Notes: generated from the sequence alone by a model not told the origin. Numbered from the stretch's first letter, positions 33,805 to 42,579 are shown. The stretch is 64,000 bases of DNA from Flammeovirga sp. OC4 (GCF_000812565.1 NZ_JTAM01000014.1:62001-126000); one strand, 5' to 3'. Program-made: numbers and translations.

Positions 33805-35031
33805 ATGGCAAAATTATTTTATTCGTCGATGATTTCAATCTTATTTACTTTTTCAGCCTTTGCTCAAATTAATTTTGAAAAGGGATATATTATTAACAAT
33901 GATAATGAAAGGTTAGAGTGTTTCATCAAAAATTTAGAATGGGCACAAAGTCCGAGGAAGATTGAATACAGGTTGTCACAAGATTCAAAGGCAAAATCAG
34001 GTTCTCTTGAAGATATAAAGGCTTTTGGGATTGAGGGAGAGTTTAAATATATCAAAGAAACAGTACAAATAGATCATTCAAGTAATAACCTTGCGAATCT
34101 AAAAGAAGAAAGAGGTCCTCTTTTTAAAGAAGAAACTGTTTTCTTAAAAGTAATACTTGAAGGGAAGGCATCTTTATACCAATATAAGGATATGGAGCTT
34201 TTACGCTTTTTCCTTCATCTAGATGGTAAAGAAATAGAGCCTTTAGTCTACAAAAGGTATAGATCTAAAAATAAGATAGCATATAATTCTTATTTTAAAC
34301 AACAGCTATACCTTAATTTAAGAACCAATAATATCACCATCGCTGATGTTGAGAATATTGATTATAGCCTCAAAAAGATCAAGCCTGTAATTCAGAAATT
34401 TAATGGTGATACACCATTGAATACAAAAGACTATACAACTAAAAAGAAAAAGAACTCTTTCCATTTTACAGCTAAATTGGGTTTGGGTAATAGTGGTCTT
34501 TTTATAAAAAATAGTAATAGTAAAAGTGAGGGTATACAATTTGATAATCAAACAAATTTTAGAGTAGGAGGAGATTTTGAATATATTTTACCTTATAACA
34601 AAAATAAATGGGGCTTATATATTGCACCGACATATCAAACATATACAGGGGAAAATTATCAAATAACCTCAAGTGCTGTAAGGAGAACTACTACTACTTC
34701 AGTAAAATATAACTCCATAGAAATACCATTTGGTGTACGTTATTATTCTTATTTGAATAAAAATCTAAAACTATACTTTGGGGTAGCATATATTTTAGAT
34801 TATTCGTTTGATTCTGAAATTACTTTTAAAAGAGAAGACTCTTCTAATTTGTACGAACCTTTAACAATAGATTCAAGAGGAAATTTGGCTTTTAGTGTAG
34901 GAGTAAAGGTATCAGATAGATTTATCGGTGAGTTAAAGTATTATACAAATAGAAACCTATTAGGCGAATATTTATTCTGGAAAGCAGAGTATAATTCAAT
35001 AGCATTTACAGTGGGATATACTATTTTTTAA
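33805..35031 (+). CDS. Outer-membrane beta-barrel protein with periplasmic N domain
   Basis: I start at the ATG at 33805 (408 aa), because a signal peptide begins there (AKLFYSSMISILFTFSAFAQ); the upstream ATG at 33754 adds 17 residues. Residues ~20-215 form a soluble domain (GYIINNDNERLECFIKNLEW) of a kind found in Bacteroidota proteins that sense or respond to cell status, function unknown. The last ~190 residues are alternating amphipathic strands (FHFTAKLGLGNSGLFIK, LYIAPTYQTYTG, LAFSVGVKVSDRFIGELKYY) that close with a terminal aromatic strand FTVGYTIF, as in 8-10-strand outer-membrane barrels. It is monocistronic. Confidence 0.75.
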   Translation: MAKLFYSSMISILFTFSAFAQINFEKGYIINNDNERLECFIKNLEWAQSPRKIEYRLSQDSKAKSGSLEDIKAFGIEGEFKYIKETVQIDHSSNNLANLKEERGPLFKEETVFLKVILEGKASLYQYKDMELLRFFLHLDGKEIEPLVYKRYRSKNKIAYNSYFKQQLYLNLRTNNITIADVENIDYSLKKIKPVIQKFNGDTPLNTKDYTTKKKKNSFHFTAKLGLGNSGLFIKNSNSKSEGIQFDNQTNFRVGGDFEYILPYNKNKWGLYIAPTYQTYTGENYQITSSAVRRTTTTSVKYNSIEIPFGVRYYSYLNKNLKLYFGVAYILDYSFDSEITFKREDSSNLYEPLTIDSRGNLAFSVGVKVSDRFIGELKYYTNRNLLGEYLFWKAEYNSIAFTVGYTIF

Positions 35032-35049
35032 GAAATAGTCCAATTCAAA

Positions 35050-35092
35050 TAAAAAGCCTTCCATCTGTAGTACACAGTTAGAAGGCTTTTTA
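35050..35092 (+). terminator. Terminator after the outer-membrane protein
   Basis: AAAAAGCCTTC pairs with GAAGGCTTTTT, with an inner CTGT/ACAG pair. Confidence 0.88.
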
Positions 35093-35207
35093 TTTTTCGC
35101 ATTTTAATAATTATTGACTGAGGAGAAGATAGTTTTCCAAAACCGCTACTGTTCAGTTTATCATCTTAGCGATACATTTGTTACTGATATCCTTGCTTTG
35201 TTTATTC

Positions 35208-35235
35208 TTGATACACTTTCATTTGAGTGTATCAA
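35208..35235 (-). other. Perfect hairpin downstream of the DUF2807 gene
   Basis: TTGATACACT and AGTGTATCAA form a 10-bp stem with an 8-base loop, 22 bases after the DUF2807 stop on the minus strand. No T-run follows, so it may protect the 3' end rather than terminate. Confidence 0.45.
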
Positions 35236-35256
35236 TATGAATTAATTGTTGTGATT

Positions 35257-35943
35257 TTATTGAATTTGCGAGATATCACCCGATCCAGAAACCTTGATTT
35301 TAGTTTTTTCTGGACGACCTTTATATCTGATGTCACCCGATCCAGAAACTCTTGCGTTAATTTCTTCTGTAGCCCAGCAGTCCACATCACCTGAACCACT
35401 TACTGAGATGGTAACAATTTTGGATTCCATGTCTTTAGCGTCAATATCAGCAGAACCACTTACTGAAATACTGAAATTGTCTGCCTTACCTTTAAGGTCT
35501 AACTCACCCGAACCACTAAGGCTAGCTTTTAATTCATCAACATTTACCTCTCCTGCAAAACTTCCTGATCCGCTACCTGCTAAAGTTAAGTTGTCTGCTA
35601 ATACTTTTCCTTTACAGACAATATCTGAAGAACCAGAAAAACTTACACTATTGATTTTGTTGTTGTAAGTAATTTCGATGTCTGCTCTTACATTACGAAC
35701 ACCTTTTTTAGGACGAATAGAAAGTTTACCACCAGATACTTCAGTGATCACATCCGAAGGTTTAGTACTCCCATATAAATGTACAACTGCTTCATTTTTT
35801 TTACCTGAAATAAGTTTTACATCCATTGAACCACTGATTTTGATTCCTTCAAAAGAACCTAATGAGCGAGTGTCTGTTTCTTGAGCATGAACAAATGATG
35901 AAAAAAGAAGTGCGATGCTTAGAATAAATAATTTTGTTTTCAT
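35257..35943 (-). CDS. Exported head-GIN (DUF2807) beta-helix protein
   Basis: The 228-residue protein has a signal peptide (KTKLFILSIALLFSSFVHAQ) and then a DUF2807 domain. This is a right-handed beta-helix built from repeated GSGS/D turns: SGSMDVKL, SGSSDIVCKG, AGSGSGSFAG, LSGSGELDLKG, SVSGSADIDA, SVSGSGDVDCWA, VSGSGDIRYKG and VSGSGDISQIQ, each ~20 residues. The family is common in Bacteroidota and is described as a putative adhesin head; its function is not established. Two lone Cys (SDIVCKG and GDVDCWA) are unusual in the ladder. It is divergent from pfkA. Confidence 0.88.
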   Translation of the reverse strand: MKTKLFILSIALLFSSFVHAQETDTRSLGSFEGIKISGSMDVKLISGKKNEAVVHLYGSTKPSDVITEVSGGKLSIRPKKGVRNVRADIEITYNNKINSVSFSGSSDIVCKGKVLADNLTLAGSGSGSFAGEVNVDELKASLSGSGELDLKGKADNFSISVSGSADIDAKDMESKIVTISVSGSGDVDCWATEEINARVSGSGDIRYKGRPEKTKIKVSGSGDISQIQ

Positions 35944-36176
35944 TTTTTATTGTATTTTTGCGACTCATTGTTTGTTATGGATAACAACAATTAACAAATG
36001 AATATTGTGTGAAAATAATTGTATATGCCTTAAAGACATAAGAAATTCCTAATGGTTGCATGAATTTATTGTGACGACTGTAAGAGGGTTACTTTTGTCA
36101 TCCTTTTTTAATAGAAATATACTGTTATTCGTGTTTGAAAAATTGATACATACATTATAATAAATAATACTATCTC

Positions 36177-37514
36177 ATGAACGACTTGAAACAAGAAGAC
36201 TTTGAGGTCAAAAAGTTAGGCAAAGCCACTTTAGTATCTCCTATTTATAAAAATTACGCAGACGAAGAGATTAGTAACGAATTATTCATCGATGAGTCAA
36301 GAAGAATCGTATATGATGCTTCTTTAAGTAGCTATAAAAATAATCTAGAGTCTAGTGAAGAACCAATTTCTTTCTTAAAAGCAGGACCTAGAAAAGATAT
36401 ATATTTCGATCCTTCGAAAACAAAAGCCGCTATCGTTACTTGTGGTGGTTTATGTCCAGGTATCAACAACGTAATCCGTGGTTTGGTAAATGGTTTATAT
36501 TATAGATATAAAGTAAGAAACATTTGGGGTATTCAATATGGTTACCAAGGATTGATTCCAGAATATGGTCATGAAATGGTAAAATTAACGCCAGATGTTG
36601 TAAAAGATATTCACTTATTCGGTGGTACTATCCTTGGTTCTTCAAGAGGACGTCAGGATATTTCTGCTATGGTTGATGCTCTTGAAAGAGAAAACATCAA
36701 CATCCTTTTCACTATTGGTGGTGATGGTACACTTTCGGGTAACCACGTAATCAATGAAGAAATTGAAAGAAGAGGTTTGAAAATCGTTACTGCAGGTATT
36801 CCTAAGACGATTGATAATGATGTAAACTTCATGACGAAGACTTTCGGTTTCGATACAGCATTTACAACAGCAGCAGCAGTAGTAAGAGATGCTCACAACG
36901 AAGCTACAGGTGCATACAATGGAGTAGCAATCGTAAAACTAATGGGTAGAGACTCTGGTTTTATTGCAGCGAATGCAGCACTTGCAATGCCAGATGTAAA
37001 CTTCGTATTAGTACCAGAAAATGAATTCGATTTACACGGTGAGAAAGGTTTCTTAGCAGCGTTGAAAGAAAGAGTATTAGACCGTCATCATGCATTGGTA
37101 GTGGTAGCAGAAGGTGCTGGCCAGAACTTATTTGATCATGAAGATGTGAAGAAAGATAAGTCAGGAAACATCAAGCATAAAGACATTGGTGTTCATTTGA
37201 AAGACGAAATCAACAAATTCTTTAAGAGCGAAGATATTGAGGCAACTGTAAAATACATTGACCCTTCATATATCATCCGTTCTGAGGTGGCAATCCCTGC
37301 TGATAGTGTATTCTGTAACGACTTAGCTTTAAATGCCGTTCACGGTGCAATGGCTGGTTTAACAGATTTCGTAGTAGGTCGTTGGCATAACCAATTTACT
37401 TACCTTCCAATTCCAGCGGCTACAGCATCAAGAAAGAAAATTGATGTAAATGGTCCATTATGGTGGGCAGTATTGGAGACTACTGGTCAACCATTAAAAA
37501 TGAGAGATGAGTAA
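36177..37514 (+). CDS. pfkA: 6-phosphofructokinase, long (plant/trypanosome-like) type
   Basis: The 445-residue protein phosphorylates fructose 6-phosphate in glycolysis. TCGGLCPGINNVI and the GGDGT motif (residues 181-185) form the nucleotide site, PKTIDND (209-215) the substrate/catalytic site with the Asp base, and KLMGRDSGFIA a conserved substrate loop. The Gly in GGDGT argues for ATP use; pyrophosphate enzymes usually have GGDDS. The Lys of PKTIDND is shared with long-type ATP enzymes such as those of trypanosomatids and plants. The long N extension (~80 residues) is normal for this group. A terminator follows. Confidence 0.92.
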   Translation: MNDLKQEDFEVKKLGKATLVSPIYKNYADEEISNELFIDESRRIVYDASLSSYKNNLESSEEPISFLKAGPRKDIYFDPSKTKAAIVTCGGLCPGINNVIRGLVNGLYYRYKVRNIWGIQYGYQGLIPEYGHEMVKLTPDVVKDIHLFGGTILGSSRGRQDISAMVDALERENINILFTIGGDGTLSGNHVINEEIERRGLKIVTAGIPKTIDNDVNFMTKTFGFDTAFTTAAAVVRDAHNEATGAYNGVAIVKLMGRDSGFIAANAALAMPDVNFVLVPENEFDLHGEKGFLAALKERVLDRHHALVVVAEGAGQNLFDHEDVKKDKSGNIKHKDIGVHLKDEINKFFKSEDIEATVKYIDPSYIIRSEVAIPADSVFCNDLALNAVHGAMAGLTDFVVGRWHNQFTYLPIPAATASRKKIDVNGPLWWAVLETTGQPLKMRDE

Positions 37515-37540
37515 TATATCTTTAGATATTGAAAATAAAA

Positions 37541-37568
37541 GAAAGGTGTCAGCAATGACGCCTTTTTT
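37541..37568 (+). terminator. Terminator of pfkA
   Basis: AAAGGTGTCA pairs with TGACGCCTTT (one G-U) around GCAA, followed by T-rich sequence. Confidence 0.85.
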
Positions 37569-37689
37569 TATTGAGAAAATTTTCTTCTTTATTACTCTGT
37601 AAATTGAATTATTGTCAACAATCAATTGGGATTACTGTTAGCTTTCATTATCATACTTTCAATCTTCTTTCTTCTTCATTTTTCCATTG

Positions 37690-37875
37690 ATGAAAAACGA
37701 AGCAAAAAATCTAGGCTCAGAAGTCAAAAGCTAAATTCCATTCCTTTCGCCTAAATGATTTTAAACTCGCTCTGCTCAAACAAGAAAATCATTTTTAACG
37801 GCTCATTCCATGAAATTCTTAACGCTTTTCCCTTCAATGCCGGAGAATTACTACTAAACTAATTGGGTAAAGCTT
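37690..37875. repeat. Structured intergenic element, possibly a dispersed Bacteroidota repeat
   Basis: A 520-base gap between pfkA and the peroxidase gene holds no credible coding frame. Its centre has an exact 10-bp stem, AAATGATTTT (37753-37762) and AAAATCATTT (37785-37794), around a loop that reads ACTCGCTCTGCTCAAAC. The flanks read GGCTCAGAAGTCAAAAG and CTTCAATGCCGGAGAATTA. From memory, closely similar sequences recur between genes in other Bacteroidota genomes. I could not check this. A small CGCAT/ATGCG hairpin follows at ~37883-37896. Confidence 0.5.
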
Positions 37876-37983
37876 ACTAGAGCGCATGTTATGCGTTAGA
37901 GTCGTTCGTGTTTTACAGGTAATCAGAAATTTCTTGATTTCTAAATACTGAAAATTTAGTTTTTGCTTAGATTGCCTTATATA

Positions 37984-38010
37984 AAAAAAGAGCACCGATT
38001 AAGTGCTCTT
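37984..38010 (-). terminator. Terminator of the di-haem peroxidase gene
   Basis: AAGAGCAC and GTGCTCTT form the stem; on the minus strand it ends in seven T. Confidence 0.88.
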
Positions 38011-38034
38011 CAAATAAATAGTACAATGCTTTTG

Positions 38035-39081
38035 TTATGGTAATGTAGGTGCTTGTGAAACTTCCTCTGGAATTTTAGAAGTTAACGTTCCTAAGAATGC
38101 CGAAATGTTAGAAGCTTGCTCATCAGTAATCTCAACATTTGACTGAAGTTTAGCCATAATTTTTACAGCATCTTCCAGTTTTTCTACAGAACCATCATGG
38201 AAGTAAGGAGCAGTTTTAGCGATATTTCTCAACGTAGGAACTTTGAAATGGTATTTATCATTTTCCTGACCTGTTACTTCTTTTCTTCCCTCGTCTTGCT
38301 TTTTAGAACCTGTCATTTCCCAGTAGTTGCCATATACACCAAACTTTTGGTACATATTTCCACCTAGCATATTTCCTGAGTGACAAGTAACACATCCTGC
38401 CTCTTGGAAGTCTCTTAAGCCTTGTGCCTCTTTTGCAGTCAACAAGTAAGAGTTACTTTCTTGAGCAAGGAATCTGTCAAATCGTGAAGGGAACAATAAA
38501 GTTCTTTCAAAAGAACCAATTGCATTACCTACATTTTTATAAGTAAGGGGTTGTTTTTCGTTAGGGAATGCCTCTTTGAATAATTTTACGTATTCCGCAA
38601 CCTCGCTCAAACGGTTAATCACTTCTTTCTCATTTGGCATTGCGTGCTCAATTGGATTCAAGATTGGCCCGATAGCTTGTTCTTCTACATCTTTCGCTCT
38701 ACCATCCCAGAACTGTACAAATTGCAAAGCTGAGTTGATTACTGTAGGGGAGTTTCTATCGCCAAATTCACCTGTGTCACCTGGTGAAGTGGCTTTATTG
38801 TCCACCCCGAAAGTGGCTAAATCGTGGCAAGAATTACAGCTGATATTACCGTCTTTTGATAAACGAGTATCAAAGTACAACATCTTACCTAACTGGATTT
38901 TTGATTCGTTGGATGGATTTTCTTCATTGATCGCTTCAGTTGGTAGAACACCAAACATAGAAGACGCAATTTTCCATTCTTCTGCAGTAGCTTTTTCAAG
39001 TTTTTGCTCAGTTTTTTTATTTCCTTCTGAACAAGAAGTTAAAACTGCAGTTAGTGATAGAAAGTAAAGTACTTTTCTCAT
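38035..39081 (-). CDS. Di-haem cytochrome c peroxidase, lipoprotein
   Basis: The 348-residue protein has a lipoprotein signal (LTAVLTSCSEGNKK). Two c-type haem sites are present: CNSCH (residues ~80-85) and CVTCH (~230). The CCP/MauG pattern is complete: FDTRLSKDGNISC, DGRAKDVEEQAIGPILNP, FKVPTLRNIAKTAPYFHDGS and a late Met-containing helix. Bacterial CCPs reduce H2O2 in the periplasm with electrons from cytochrome c or azurin. Here a membrane anchor via the lipid is expected. It stands alone, in opposite orientation to its neighbours on both sides. Confidence 0.92.
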   Translation of the reverse strand: MRKVLYFLSLTAVLTSCSEGNKKTEQKLEKATAEEWKIASSMFGVLPTEAINEENPSNESKIQLGKMLYFDTRLSKDGNISCNSCHDLATFGVDNKATSPGDTGEFGDRNSPTVINSALQFVQFWDGRAKDVEEQAIGPILNPIEHAMPNEKEVINRLSEVAEYVKLFKEAFPNEKQPLTYKNVGNAIGSFERTLLFPSRFDRFLAQESNSYLLTAKEAQGLRDFQEAGCVTCHSGNMLGGNMYQKFGVYGNYWEMTGSKKQDEGRKEVTGQENDKYHFKVPTLRNIAKTAPYFHDGSVEKLEDAVKIMAKLQSNVEITDEQASNISAFLGTLTSKIPEEVSQAPTLP

Positions 39082-39319
39082 TTTTAGTTTTAGTTAAAAT
39101 GTAAATTTGGAATAAAAGGTATCGATACTATTTATTTTTGAATTGGATATTTATTCTGATTTTAGCAACGCTTAGTATTAGCTACCACAAAGTTAGTTGA
39201 TAACTGTTTTCTAAAATACTTTTTATGTGAACAACATTAAAATCGGTATAAATTCTATTTTTTAGAGGAATGCTATCGCAAAAAATAATAGATAGTAATA
39301 ATAATTTTGTTTGAGTACT

Positions 39320-39327
39320 TATATTTG
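39320..39327 (+). promoter_or_regulatory. Candidate -7 element for the nucleotidyltransferase operon (TATATTTG)
   Basis: Exact TAnnTTTG, 27 bases before the ATG. Confidence 0.45.
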
Positions 39328-39353
39328 ATATATATAGGAACAAGATAATCAAA

Positions 39354-40370
39354 ATGAAAGTATTAATACCAGTTGCAGGACGAGGTTCTAACTTACGTCC
39401 TTTGACCAATACTCAACCGAAGGCGTTATTGCCTGTGGCAGGGAAACCCGTTATAGCTCATATTATAGATATATTTATAGATGCAGGTTTTGATGATTTC
39501 ATCATCGTCATAGGTTATATGGGTACACGTATTGAATCCTTTATTTTAGAAAATTATAAAGACACTAAAATCAATTTTGAATTTGTAGTACAAATACCAA
39601 GAGAAGGATCAGCACATGCCGTTTATGTTGCTAAAAACTTCTTCGAGGAGGAAAAAGAACTAATGGTGTGTTTAGGTGATTCTATTGTGAATTTGGATAT
39701 CAAACAAATGTTGGAGAACCCCAATTCTGTGGTAGGGTACCAAAAGGTAGATAATCCTGGTCAAGTTGGCGTTGCAGAATTGGATACAGATGGAAAGGTG
39801 AAACGATTTGTAGAGCGTCCGGTTATTCCTAAGTCGAATTTAGGATTAGTGGGTATTTATAAAATAGTGGATATTCCTGCTTTTATTGAAGGTTTGGAAT
39901 ATGTAATTGATAATAATATTACATCTCAAAATGAAATCGTAATTACAGGTGCTATTCAAAAAATGGTCGCAGAAGGCTGTAATTTTGAGGTGCAAGAAGT
40001 TGAAAACTGGTACGATTGCGGAGCTAGAAACTCACTTTTAGAAGCCAATGCAACGCTATTAGGAAGACCTGGTTTTCAATTGACAACTACTGATGATATA
40101 AAATGTGAGAATTCAATTATTATTAAGCCTGTAAAAATTGGGAAAAATACTGTAGTCAAAAATGCGATCATCGGACCGAATGTAGTGATTGGTGAAGAGG
40201 CAATTATAGAAAATTGCATCATAGAAAATTCAATTATTGGAGCATTTACAGATTTAAAAGATTTATTGTTGAAAAACTCTCTTGTAGGTCATGATTCAAC
40301 ATTAAAAGGTATAGCTCAAAGTTTAAATTTAGGAGATCATACGGAAATCAATTTTGGAAACAAGGTCTAA
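39354..40370 (+). CDS. NDP-sugar pyrophosphorylase (sugar-phosphate nucleotidyltransferase)
   Basis: The 338-residue protein starts MKVLIPVAGRGSNLRPLT and contains PKALLPVAGKPVI, the NTP-transferase signature loop and catalytic Lys. CLGDS is the metal-binding Asp motif. The C-terminal third (~residues 240-338) is a left-handed beta-helix with hexad repeats such as VVKNAI-IGPNVV-IGEEAI-IENCII. It resembles glucose-1-phosphate thymidylyltransferase or mannose-1-phosphate guanylyltransferase; the sugar is not determined. Its last 17 bases overlap the next gene. Confidence 0.88.
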   Translation: MKVLIPVAGRGSNLRPLTNTQPKALLPVAGKPVIAHIIDIFIDAGFDDFIIVIGYMGTRIESFILENYKDTKINFEFVVQIPREGSAHAVYVAKNFFEEEKELMVCLGDSIVNLDIKQMLENPNSVVGYQKVDNPGQVGVAELDTDGKVKRFVERPVIPKSNLGLVGIYKIVDIPAFIEGLEYVIDNNITSQNEIVITGAIQKMVAEGCNFEVQEVENWYDCGARNSLLEANATLLGRPGFQLTTTDDIKCENSIIIKPVKIGKNTVVKNAIIGPNVVIGEEAIIENCIIENSIIGAFTDLKDLLLKNSLVGHDSTLKGIAQSLNLGDHTEINFGNKV

Positions 40371-40923
40371 AGCGGAAGAATGGGATGCTTTTTACCGGTC
40401 CCAAGGTGCATTTGGAGCACCCTATCCTGAATTAGTCGATTTCTTAAAACAAATTCAACCAAAGAAGAGTTTGTTAGACTTGGGAGCAGGGCAGGGGAGA
40501 GATGCTATTACAGCTCAACAGTTAGGTTTTGAAGTAACTGCAGTAGATATCTCTAAAGAAGGCATACAGCAAATTCAAGCAAATGGAATTAGAGGCATTG
40601 TTGATGATATTTTTAATTATACATTAGATCAAAATTATCAAGTTATATTACTTGATGCAGTGATTCATTGTCAACCTGAAGATCAGGAAGAGGAAAAAAA
40701 GCTATTTAAAGCTATTGAAGAACATTTGCATCAAGAAGGCTACCTTCTATTACTTACCCATCAATGGGATATGAGAGAAGAGTACCTCAAAGACCTTTTT
40801 GCAAAGCATTATCCCACATTACAGTTACAATTCAACAATTATATCGAACATATATTCACACCTCCTCAAACGGAGGAAGAAAGCATTATGGAGCTATCGT
40901 TTATGTGCTTTCAAAAAACATAA
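40354..40923 (+). CDS. Class I SAM-dependent methyltransferase (TehB-like)
   Basis: A protein of ~189 residues with the SAM-binding motif LLDLGAGQGRDAI, an acidic end to strand 2 (VTAVDIS), and ILLDAVIHC for motif III. No ATG lies in frame near the start. The frame is closed by a TAG at 40330-40332, so initiation must be at TTG 40354 or an ATT/ATA just upstream, inside the end of the nucleotidyltransferase. An AGGAG at 40331-40335 precedes it at long spacing. The overlap suggests translational coupling. Substrate is unknown. Confidence 0.8.
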   Translation: METRSKAEEWDAFYRSQGAFGAPYPELVDFLKQIQPKKSLLDLGAGQGRDAITAQQLGFEVTAVDISKEGIQQIQANGIRGIVDDIFNYTLDQNYQVILLDAVIHCQPEDQEEEKKLFKAIEEHLHQEGYLLLLTHQWDMREEYLKDLFAKHYPTLQLQFNNYIEHIFTPPQTEEESIMELSFMCFQKT

Positions 40924-40929
40924 AAATTA

Positions 40930-41682
40930 ATGAAAAAGACAGCATTAGTCACTGGAGCAACTTCAGGAATAGGTAAAGCAACCGCAGAGTTATTTGCTGA
41001 AAATGGTATCAATTTGATCATTTGTGGTAGAAGAGAAGAGCGTTTGTTGGAGCTGAAAAAACAGTTAGAAGAAAAAGTAGATGTGCATACACTTACTTTT
41101 GATGTAAGAGATAAAGAAAGTGTTTTTTCACAGATTGCCTCATTACCAACACCTTTTCAGAAAGTAGATATCCTAATAAACAATGCAGGTAATGCTCACG
41201 GTCTTTCTCCCATTCATGAAGGCGATGTTGATGATTGGGATGCTATGATTGATATTAATGTCAAAGGATTACTCTATGTTTCGAAAGCCATTATTGAGCA
41301 GATGAAAGATAGAAAAGAAGGACATATCATTAATATTGGTTCTATTGCCGGAAAAGATGTTTACCCCAATGGTAACGTTTATAATGCATCGAAATTTGCC
41401 GTCAATGCACTTAATGAAGCAATGCGTTATGATCTGAATGAGTTTGGGATTCGTGTTGGAGCTGTTCATCCAGGTCTAGTACACACAGAGTTTTCTGAGG
41501 TGAGATTTAAAGGAGATAAAGAAAAAGCAGAAGGAGTTTACCAAGGTTATGATCCACTTTATGCTGAAGACATAGCAGATATCATTTACTTTATGGTCTC
41601 AAGAAAGAGACATGTCAATATTGCTGATTTAGTGGTGTACCCAACAGCACAAGCATCAGCAACTATTGTGAATAAGAAATAG
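40930..41682 (+). CDS. Short-chain dehydrogenase/reductase (YdfG-like)
   Basis: A 250-residue classical SDR: TGATSGIGKATAELF (TGxxxGxG cofactor loop), ICGRREERL (Arg pair favouring NADP), NNAGNAHG, INIGSIAG with the catalytic Ser, and YNASKFA with the catalytic Tyr and Lys. It resembles YdfG, the 3-hydroxy acid/serine dehydrogenase group, with a VHPGLVHTEFSEVRFKG segment after the active site. It begins six bases after the methyltransferase, so the three genes form one operon ended by a terminator. Confidence 0.92.
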   Translation: MKKTALVTGATSGIGKATAELFAENGINLIICGRREERLLELKKQLEEKVDVHTLTFDVRDKESVFSQIASLPTPFQKVDILINNAGNAHGLSPIHEGDVDDWDAMIDINVKGLLYVSKAIIEQMKDRKEGHIINIGSIAGKDVYPNGNVYNASKFAVNALNEAMRYDLNEFGIRVGAVHPGLVHTEFSEVRFKGDKEKAEGVYQGYDPLYAEDIADIIYFMVSRKRHVNIADLVVYPTAQASATIVNKK

Positions 41683-41695
41683 AACATTATAAATT

Positions 41696-41727
41696 AAGGT
41701 CTCGTAATCTCAAACGAGGCCTTTTTT
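41696..41727 (+). terminator. Terminator of the nucleotidyltransferase-methyltransferase-SDR operon
   Basis: AAGGTCTCGT pairs with ACGAGGCCTT (one G-U), followed by six T. Confidence 0.9.
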
Positions 41728-41832
41728 ATTGGATATGGGAATCTAGGGAGGTTAAAGTTTGTAGTTGAAGATTGTTTTACCTGTAGTATGTTAGGAGCCC
41801 TTGCTTTGATGTGTAGTAGAGAAGGGGGAGAA

Positions 41833-41871
41833 TAAAAAAGTAGTAGTTTCATTGTTTTAAAACTACTACTT
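41833..41871 (-). terminator. Terminator of the NTF2-like gene
   Basis: AAGTAGTAGTTT (41838-41849) pairs with AAACTACTACTT (41860-41871); the minus-strand product ends in five T. Confidence 0.85.
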
Positions 41872-41928
41872 ACATGATTTACAGTTTTAGTCCTCGTTAA
41901 TAAAATTTAGGAACTGATCGCTTTAACG

Positions 41929-42402
41929 TTATGCTGTTGGTGCAGGATCATAAGGAAATGATGAGTGGTGTAAGTCAATCTTTAATTCACCCTCAACAAT
42001 CTTATAACCAAAAGTGTATTCTACTTTTGCCTCATTTCCATTAAGATCAGTAAAGAAATAGTTACCCATTGCAATAGCACGATTTTCTTCCAAAATAATA
42101 TCAGAATTTTCAAACCGTACATTTGTCCAAGGATTAATAGCAAAACCTTTATCCTCAAGTGAAGCACGATTTTGTCCTGCAATAAAATAAGAAAGAGCCT
42201 CTACTTTGGTGGGTCTGAATTGTTCTTTTGCACATTTTGTGGGTTTGAATAATACAGGACCAGTTTGAAATGAGTAAAGGCTATCCAAGAAATCATTAGC
42301 AAAGGCTTCACATTCAGGTCTGTTTTCTTTTAGGGATCCGATTTTTACGACTCCAGCACCCCATTTTTTTTGAGCATTAACGACTTGTTCTTGACTTATC
42401 AT
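41929..42402 (-). CDS. NTF2-like (SnoaL-type) protein under a metal-type operator
   Basis: The 157-residue protein has the NTF2/SnoaL-like layout: N-terminal helices (VVNAQKKWGAGVVKIGS, ECEAFANDFLDSLY), then LFKPTKCAKEQFRPTKVEAL, and late strands NYFFTDLNGNEAKVEYTFGY and IDLHHSSFPY. From memory, relatives have sometimes been labelled phosphoribosyl-AMP cyclohydrolase without sequence support. I see none of the HisI motifs. A 23-base palindrome overlaps the -33 region of its promoter and resembles the two sites at the regulator/receptor promoters, so it probably belongs to the same regulon. The C terminus carries an HH pair. Function is unknown. Confidence 0.75.
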   Translation of the reverse strand: MISQEQVVNAQKKWGAGVVKIGSLKENRPECEAFANDFLDSLYSFQTGPVLFKPTKCAKEQFRPTKVEALSYFIAGQNRASLEDKGFAINPWTNVRFENSDIILEENRAIAMGNYFFTDLNGNEAKVEYTFGYKIVEGELKIDLHHSSFPYDPAPTA

Positions 42403-42442
42403 ATTGTTAATAAATTGATTATATACAAATTATGACCTATAT

Positions 42443-42450
42443 CAAATATA
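42443..42450 (-). promoter_or_regulatory. -7 element of the NTF2-like gene (TATATTTG)
   Basis: Exact TAnnTTTG on the minus strand, 41 bases before the ATG. The palindrome at 42455-42477 covers where the -33 box would be. Confidence 0.6.
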
Positions 42451-42454
42451 ATAA

Positions 42455-42477
42455 TTAATGCGACAATGTCGCATTAA
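42455..42477. promoter_or_regulatory. Operator 1: perfect Zur-like palindrome
   Basis: Arms TTAATGCGAC and GTCGCATTAA are exact inverted copies separated by AAT. The core GCGACA-A-TGTCGC is the best match of the three related sites. Confidence 0.8.
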
Positions 42478-42579
42478 AAGAGTTTAAATAACGATTTAGT
42501 AACAATATTTTTGGTGTAAATTGTGTGATTGGAATTTAAAATATAATTTAATCGAGAGAAGTAAATAAGTCTTGATTTT

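Noticed and set aside
35294-35884. Long plus-strand frames opposite the DUF2807 gene
   Set aside because: They arise from the repetitive GSGS coding of the real gene and contain only its mirror repeats.
39182-39409. Minus-strand frame of 75 codons before the nucleotidyltransferase
   Set aside because: It overlaps the nucleotidyltransferase start on the other strand, has no domain, and covers that gene's promoter.
41929-42402. Calling the NTF2-like protein a phosphoribosyl-AMP cyclohydrolase
   Set aside because: It lacks the DCDxD, KGETSG and CHT motifs that are present in the true HisI at 46227.
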